DNA of 7,737 nt from the NCBI GenBank assembly GCA_003501525.1, contig DNPI01000231.1, positions 1-7,737 on the forward strand, written 5' to 3'. The stretch is from Planctomycetota bacterium (GTDB lineage Bacteria > Planctomycetota > UBA1135). Each line of letters starts with the position of its first letter. The stretch's first letter is position 1. Made by a program: the position numbers and the translations under genes. Below, one piece after another: positions 5,310 to 7,737 of this stretch. Under the pieces are notes generated by a model that was given only the letters and a program-made list of their open reading frames with translations, searched no databases and had not been told where the DNA came from.

Positions 5310-7022
5310 TTAGTCTCCACCGTATCCAAGCTCTGCTAATGCGCGTGCTTCTTCTGGGCGCAGCTTCGGTTCTGGTCCTGTAGAGGCAGTAGAGGGCAAG
5401 AAGGGGATTTTCCGGATTCCCTGGCTGGTGTGGCTAACACCTCCAAAATTTGCGCGAAAGAGTGGGTGTGAGGAGTCAACCTTTTCGGTAGGTTTGAAAA
5501 GGTTGCCATCCCATCCCCTGGGGGCTTGGACGTTCGCTATCCGAAGCAAAGTGGGACCAACATCTTGCACCTGAACGGGGTGATGTATCTCTGAGGGGGC
5601 AAGGCCTTCAGCGAGGATAGCTAGGGGTACTTGGGTAATTGAAGAGTGGAAGGCGTGTCCATGTTCAAAGCCACCCTCGTCCCAGAGTTCTTCGCCGTGG
5701 TCCGAGTGAAAGACCAGTATGGTTTTAGGGTTAACGGTAAGAAGTGATTCCACCCATGGTCCAAGGACTGAATCCAGTGCTGCGACTTCTCCGAAATATC
5801 TTTTGCGCACCTTTTCCTTATCTTCTTTCGGGAGGTCGAAAAAGTCTCTTCTCTCTTTCGGAGAGTGATCTTCAGCTAGAAAATCTTGCCAAGCTAAAGC
5901 AGCAAGCGGGTCGTTTGGAAGATTATCGGTTATTCCCTCTATCGTGGGCGGGGAATAGGGGAGATGGGGGGCCATGAGGTGAACAACCAGAAACCGGGGC
6001 CTTCCTTTTTCTTTCTCCCACCATTTTTGTGCGATTGCTAGGCCCGAGGTGGTGTTGTCTTGCGTCCGAGTGTATTGCTCAAATCCCCTGTTCAGCCCTG
6101 TCCAAGCTTCGAGCAAGGGGTTTTGATGGAACATTGCTGTCGCGTACCCGGCTTGCCGAAAGGATTCGGGAAGAAGGGGGATGTCAGGTCTGATTGAGCG
6201 GAATTCCCGATTCTCGCGACCAGTTTCCGGATGGGTAGAAAAAGGGCCCCTTCCTGCGCCGTGTATCTTTGGTGGCTGGGCAGAAAACAAGGATCCGTAA
6301 GAAGGGAGTGTCCAATTGCTAGGGGCTACGGCATGGTTCCAGTGGACTCCTTTTTTCAAAACGCGGCGCAGTTCGGGTGCATGGTCCATGCCATCTGCCC
6401 TCAAAGTGTCGACAGTGACTAATACAACATCGGGCTTGGGGGGTGTGACATCCTCTCGAATAACGAGGGGTGTCGCCCATGCGATTTCTGGCCCGCGGAT
6501 ACGAAGGCCTCCAATCCCGGGAGACCGACAAACAAGCTGGATCTGCCCTGGGCCTGCTGGCAAGGGGACTCGGAGGGGAAGCCAGTTATCTGGTTCTCCT
6601 GGGACATGGACTAACTCCTGTTGAGCAAGAGATGTCAATACACCTCCATCTTTTTGGTCGGCCCAAAAGATTTCGCAATGTACTTTACCTTTGGTGGCGG
6701 AATGGATGCGCAGGGCGGTGCGTAAGAACCATTGGCCGTTGGCGGCAGGGATATCTGCTACTGCATGAGACGGTGTGGAGAGAATGAGTGCTTCTCTGTC
6801 ATCGCTTAGGACCGGAAGGGCCTTTGGGGGTACGAGTGCAGGGTCAATCCCGTACCAGCGAGAGTGTTGAGTACTTCGAGAGAACCTCAAACTTCCACTG
6901 AGAATTTTGATGTCCCCTTTTTGGAAACAGGGATTCCAGCCCCTTTGTTTTGTTAGTCCTTCCTCATTAGGCTTCGGGCACCCTATAAGTAAAGGTATTA
7001 AAAAGAGAAAGAGAAGACGCAT
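5310..7022 (-). CDS. Lipoprotein of the sulfatase / alkaline phosphatase superfamily with Thr in place of the catalytic Cys
   Basis: The start at ATG 7022 gives 570 residues with a good lipoprotein signal (MRLLFLFLIPLLIGC, lipobox LIGC, Cys15). An in-frame TTG at 7046 would add eight residues before it. Residues about 28-185 form a beta-rich domain, perhaps a jelly roll. The sulfatase-like domain covers about 197-505. It shows the metal-binding strand VLVTVDTLRAD (Asp205), the nucleophile region NWTLPSYGSLF, HLMAPHLPY (348-356), and HSDHGEE (Asp441, His442) with FEHGH (452-456). In true sulfatases the nucleophile site reads CxPSR; here it is Thr238-Leu-Pro-Ser-Tyr, so no formylglycine can form and the Arg is missing. 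Hydrolysis or transfer on phosphate-containing or other esters at the envelope is possible. The C-terminus (EARALAELGYGG) is common in related lipoproteins. It lies 26 bases after the upstream lipoprotein gene, probably co-transcribed. Confidence 0.88.
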   Translation of the reverse strand: MRLLFLFLIPLLIGCPKPNEEGLTKQRGWNPCFQKGDIKILSGSLRFSRSTQHSRWYGIDPALVPPKALPVLSDDREALILSTPSHAVADIPAANGQWFLRTALRIHSATKGKVHCEIFWADQKDGGVLTSLAQQELVHVPGEPDNWLPLRVPLPAGPGQIQLVCRSPGIGGLRIRGPEIAWATPLVIREDVTPPKPDVVLVTVDTLRADGMDHAPELRRVLKKGVHWNHAVAPSNWTLPSYGSLFSAQPPKIHGAGRGPFSTHPETGRENREFRSIRPDIPLLPESFRQAGYATAMFHQNPLLEAWTGLNRGFEQYTRTQDNTTSGLAIAQKWWEKEKGRPRFLVVHLMAPHLPYSPPTIEGITDNLPNDPLAALAWQDFLAEDHSPKERRDFFDLPKEDKEKVRKRYFGEVAALDSVLGPWVESLLTVNPKTILVFHSDHGEELWDEGGFEHGHAFHSSITQVPLAILAEGLAPSEIHHPVQVQDVGPTLLRIANVQAPRGWDGNLFKPTEKVDSSHPLFRANFGGVSHTSQGIRKIPFLPSTASTGPEPKLRPEEARALAELGYGGD

Positions 7023-7048
7023 CGCGGAGGGCGCGAAAGTATTCAAGG

Positions 7049-7597
7049 CTATTGCACAAAATTCAGCTTTCTTGTGGCCTCTAGAACGGCGGTTCTTTGT
7101 GCTTCGATGTTTTTCTGTCTCCCAAGGACTTTTAAGTAGACAGGCCCCTGAGCGGTTTCCACAACTGCTCCTAGCAGAGCCCAGTTATCCCTAGGATCAC
7201 CCCCTCCAACTTGTCTCGTTTGGGTTAAAGATCCGGACACTTCAATTACGGTGATTGGATAGTTGGTTTCACCCTTTAGTTGCTCAATCCTCGGCTCTTC
7301 CGGTGTATCAAATTGGGCAGCCCATCGTTGGAGATTTGCATTTTTAAGCTCAGGTCGATTACCCATAAAGGAAATGTTCGCAATTCCATTTTCGGGGAGC
7401 TCCCAAGCTGCGAGGAGGATTTCCTGTGTAGAGGGAACCTCTTTCCAGTCAGGAGGAGCGTGGAAGATAAGCCGGGGCGCAGCAGCAGGGGCTGGCTCAG
7501 GATTGGGGGTTGGTCCCATTGCCCGAACAGGGTCTGGAGCTTTCATACAGCTGGCCACCGACAAAACAATAATCCAAGGAAAAATACGCATTGTCAT
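7049..7597 (-). CDS. Small lipoprotein with proline-rich linker, unknown function
   Basis: The start at ATG 7597 (MTM) or 7591 gives about 182 residues and a clean lipoprotein signal, MTMRIFPWIIVLSVASC, with lipobox VASC. The frame is open back to an ATG at 7717, but that would bury the signal peptide after 40 hydrophilic residues, so the internal start is preferred. A Pro/Ala-rich linker (about 19-40) leads to a globular domain with FHAPPDWKEVP, LQRWAAQF, ITVIEVSG and LLGAVVETAQGPVYLKVLG. This order (an APxxW start, a WxxQF helix, a VDVSG strand and a GPxxxKxxG hairpin) recalls a family of hypothetical lipoproteins in Planctomycetota-like genomes, from memory. The ATG overlaps the stop of the preceding frame as TGATG, suggesting coupling. 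Role at the envelope unknown. Confidence 0.8.
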   Translation of the reverse strand: MTMRIFPWIIVLSVASCMKAPDPVRAMGPTPNPEPAPAAAPRLIFHAPPDWKEVPSTQEILLAAWELPENGIANISFMGNRPELKNANLQRWAAQFDTPEEPRIEQLKGETNYPITVIEVSGSLTQTRQVGGGDPRDNWALLGAVVETAQGPVYLKVLGRQKNIEAQRTAVLEATRKLNFVQ

Positions 7598-7737
7598 CAG
7601 TTTAGCTGCGGCTTTGCCACAATCCTCGACCTTGCGGTCTCCCTCCCTCCTCCGACTTGCTGGGCCATTAATCGTGAGTTTTTGGCTTCGGTCAGCTTTT
7701 GCTTGGATTGACACCATCTATGCCTCAATGCTGCCTG
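7597..7737 (-). CDS. C-terminal end of an unidentified gene entering from the right edge
   Basis: A second minus-strand frame is open from the window edge to a TGA at 7599-7597 and yields 46 residues. The visible peptide is hydrophilic, basic and probably helical, including ALRHRWCQSKQKLTEAKNSR and ending in VAKPQLN. The stop overlaps the ATG of the lipoprotein gene as TGATG, like the four-base overlaps elsewhere in the window, which supports a real upstream operon member. No family is recognised from so short a piece. A competing frame over the same bases (7717-7598) continues into the lipoprotein but would hide its signal peptide. Confidence 0.5.
   Translation of the reverse strand, partial: QAALRHRWCQSKQKLTEAKNSRLMAQQVGGGRETARSRIVAKPQLN

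Noticed and set aside
5303..5335. Possible terminator between the small membrane protein and the sulfatase-like gene
   Set aside because: Only very short pairings such as CCTGAGG are present and no T run follows, so I do not call a terminator.
5310..7022. Annotation as a classical arylsulfatase
   Set aside because: The cysteine or serine needed for formylglycine formation is replaced by threonine, and the following arginine is tyrosine.
7280..7711. Plus-strand open frame of 143 residues opposite the small lipoprotein
   Set aside because: It is antisense to the better supported lipoprotein and the end of its upstream neighbour, and shows no domain or signal.

Overview
The window looks like an ordinary chromosomal segment of a Gram-negative bacterium of medium GC, densely packed on both strands. 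I see no tRNA, rRNA, insertion sequence, CRISPR array or phage gene. Three genes encode putative lipoproteins or secreted proteins. The duplicated membrane protein and the small lipoprotein near the right edge resemble hypothetical families I associate with Planctomycetota-like genomes. That placement is tentative and rests on remembered family patterns, not on a search.

Left part (1-1802): a truncated gene on the minus strand encodes an exported protein with HEAT-like helical repeats. It is divergent from a complete leucine/branched-chain amino acid dehydrogenase gene on the plus strand.

Centre (1799-4226, minus strand): a compact four-gene cluster, read from high to low coordinates. It holds a YbgC-like hotdog thioesterase, an IscR-like Rrf2 regulator, the cysteine desulfurase IscS and an IscA-type carrier. 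iscR/iscS and iscS/iscA overlap by 4 bases each, and iscS starts with TTG. The regulator probably senses Fe-S status, IscS provides sulfur and IscA carries clusters. The scaffold gene iscU and hscBA/fdx are absent. The cluster runs tail-to-tail into the dehydrogenase gene, and the two stop codons share a TTAA.

Right-centre (4281-5305, plus strand): two translationally coupled membrane protein genes. The first has a clear internal duplication.

Right part (5310-7737, minus strand): the end of an unidentified gene entering from the right edge, a proline-rich lipoprotein, and a lipoprotein of the sulfatase/alkaline phosphatase superfamily. In the last, the formylglycine cysteine is replaced by threonine, so it should not be called a classical sulfatase.

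I did not find a convincing new biological system. The points most worth a second look are the isc cluster without iscU, the IscR homologue without the histidine ligand next to a dyad operator candidate, the palindromes at the gapless convergent junction, and -10-like hexamers placed 7-8 bases before starts that lack a Shine-Dalgarno sequence.
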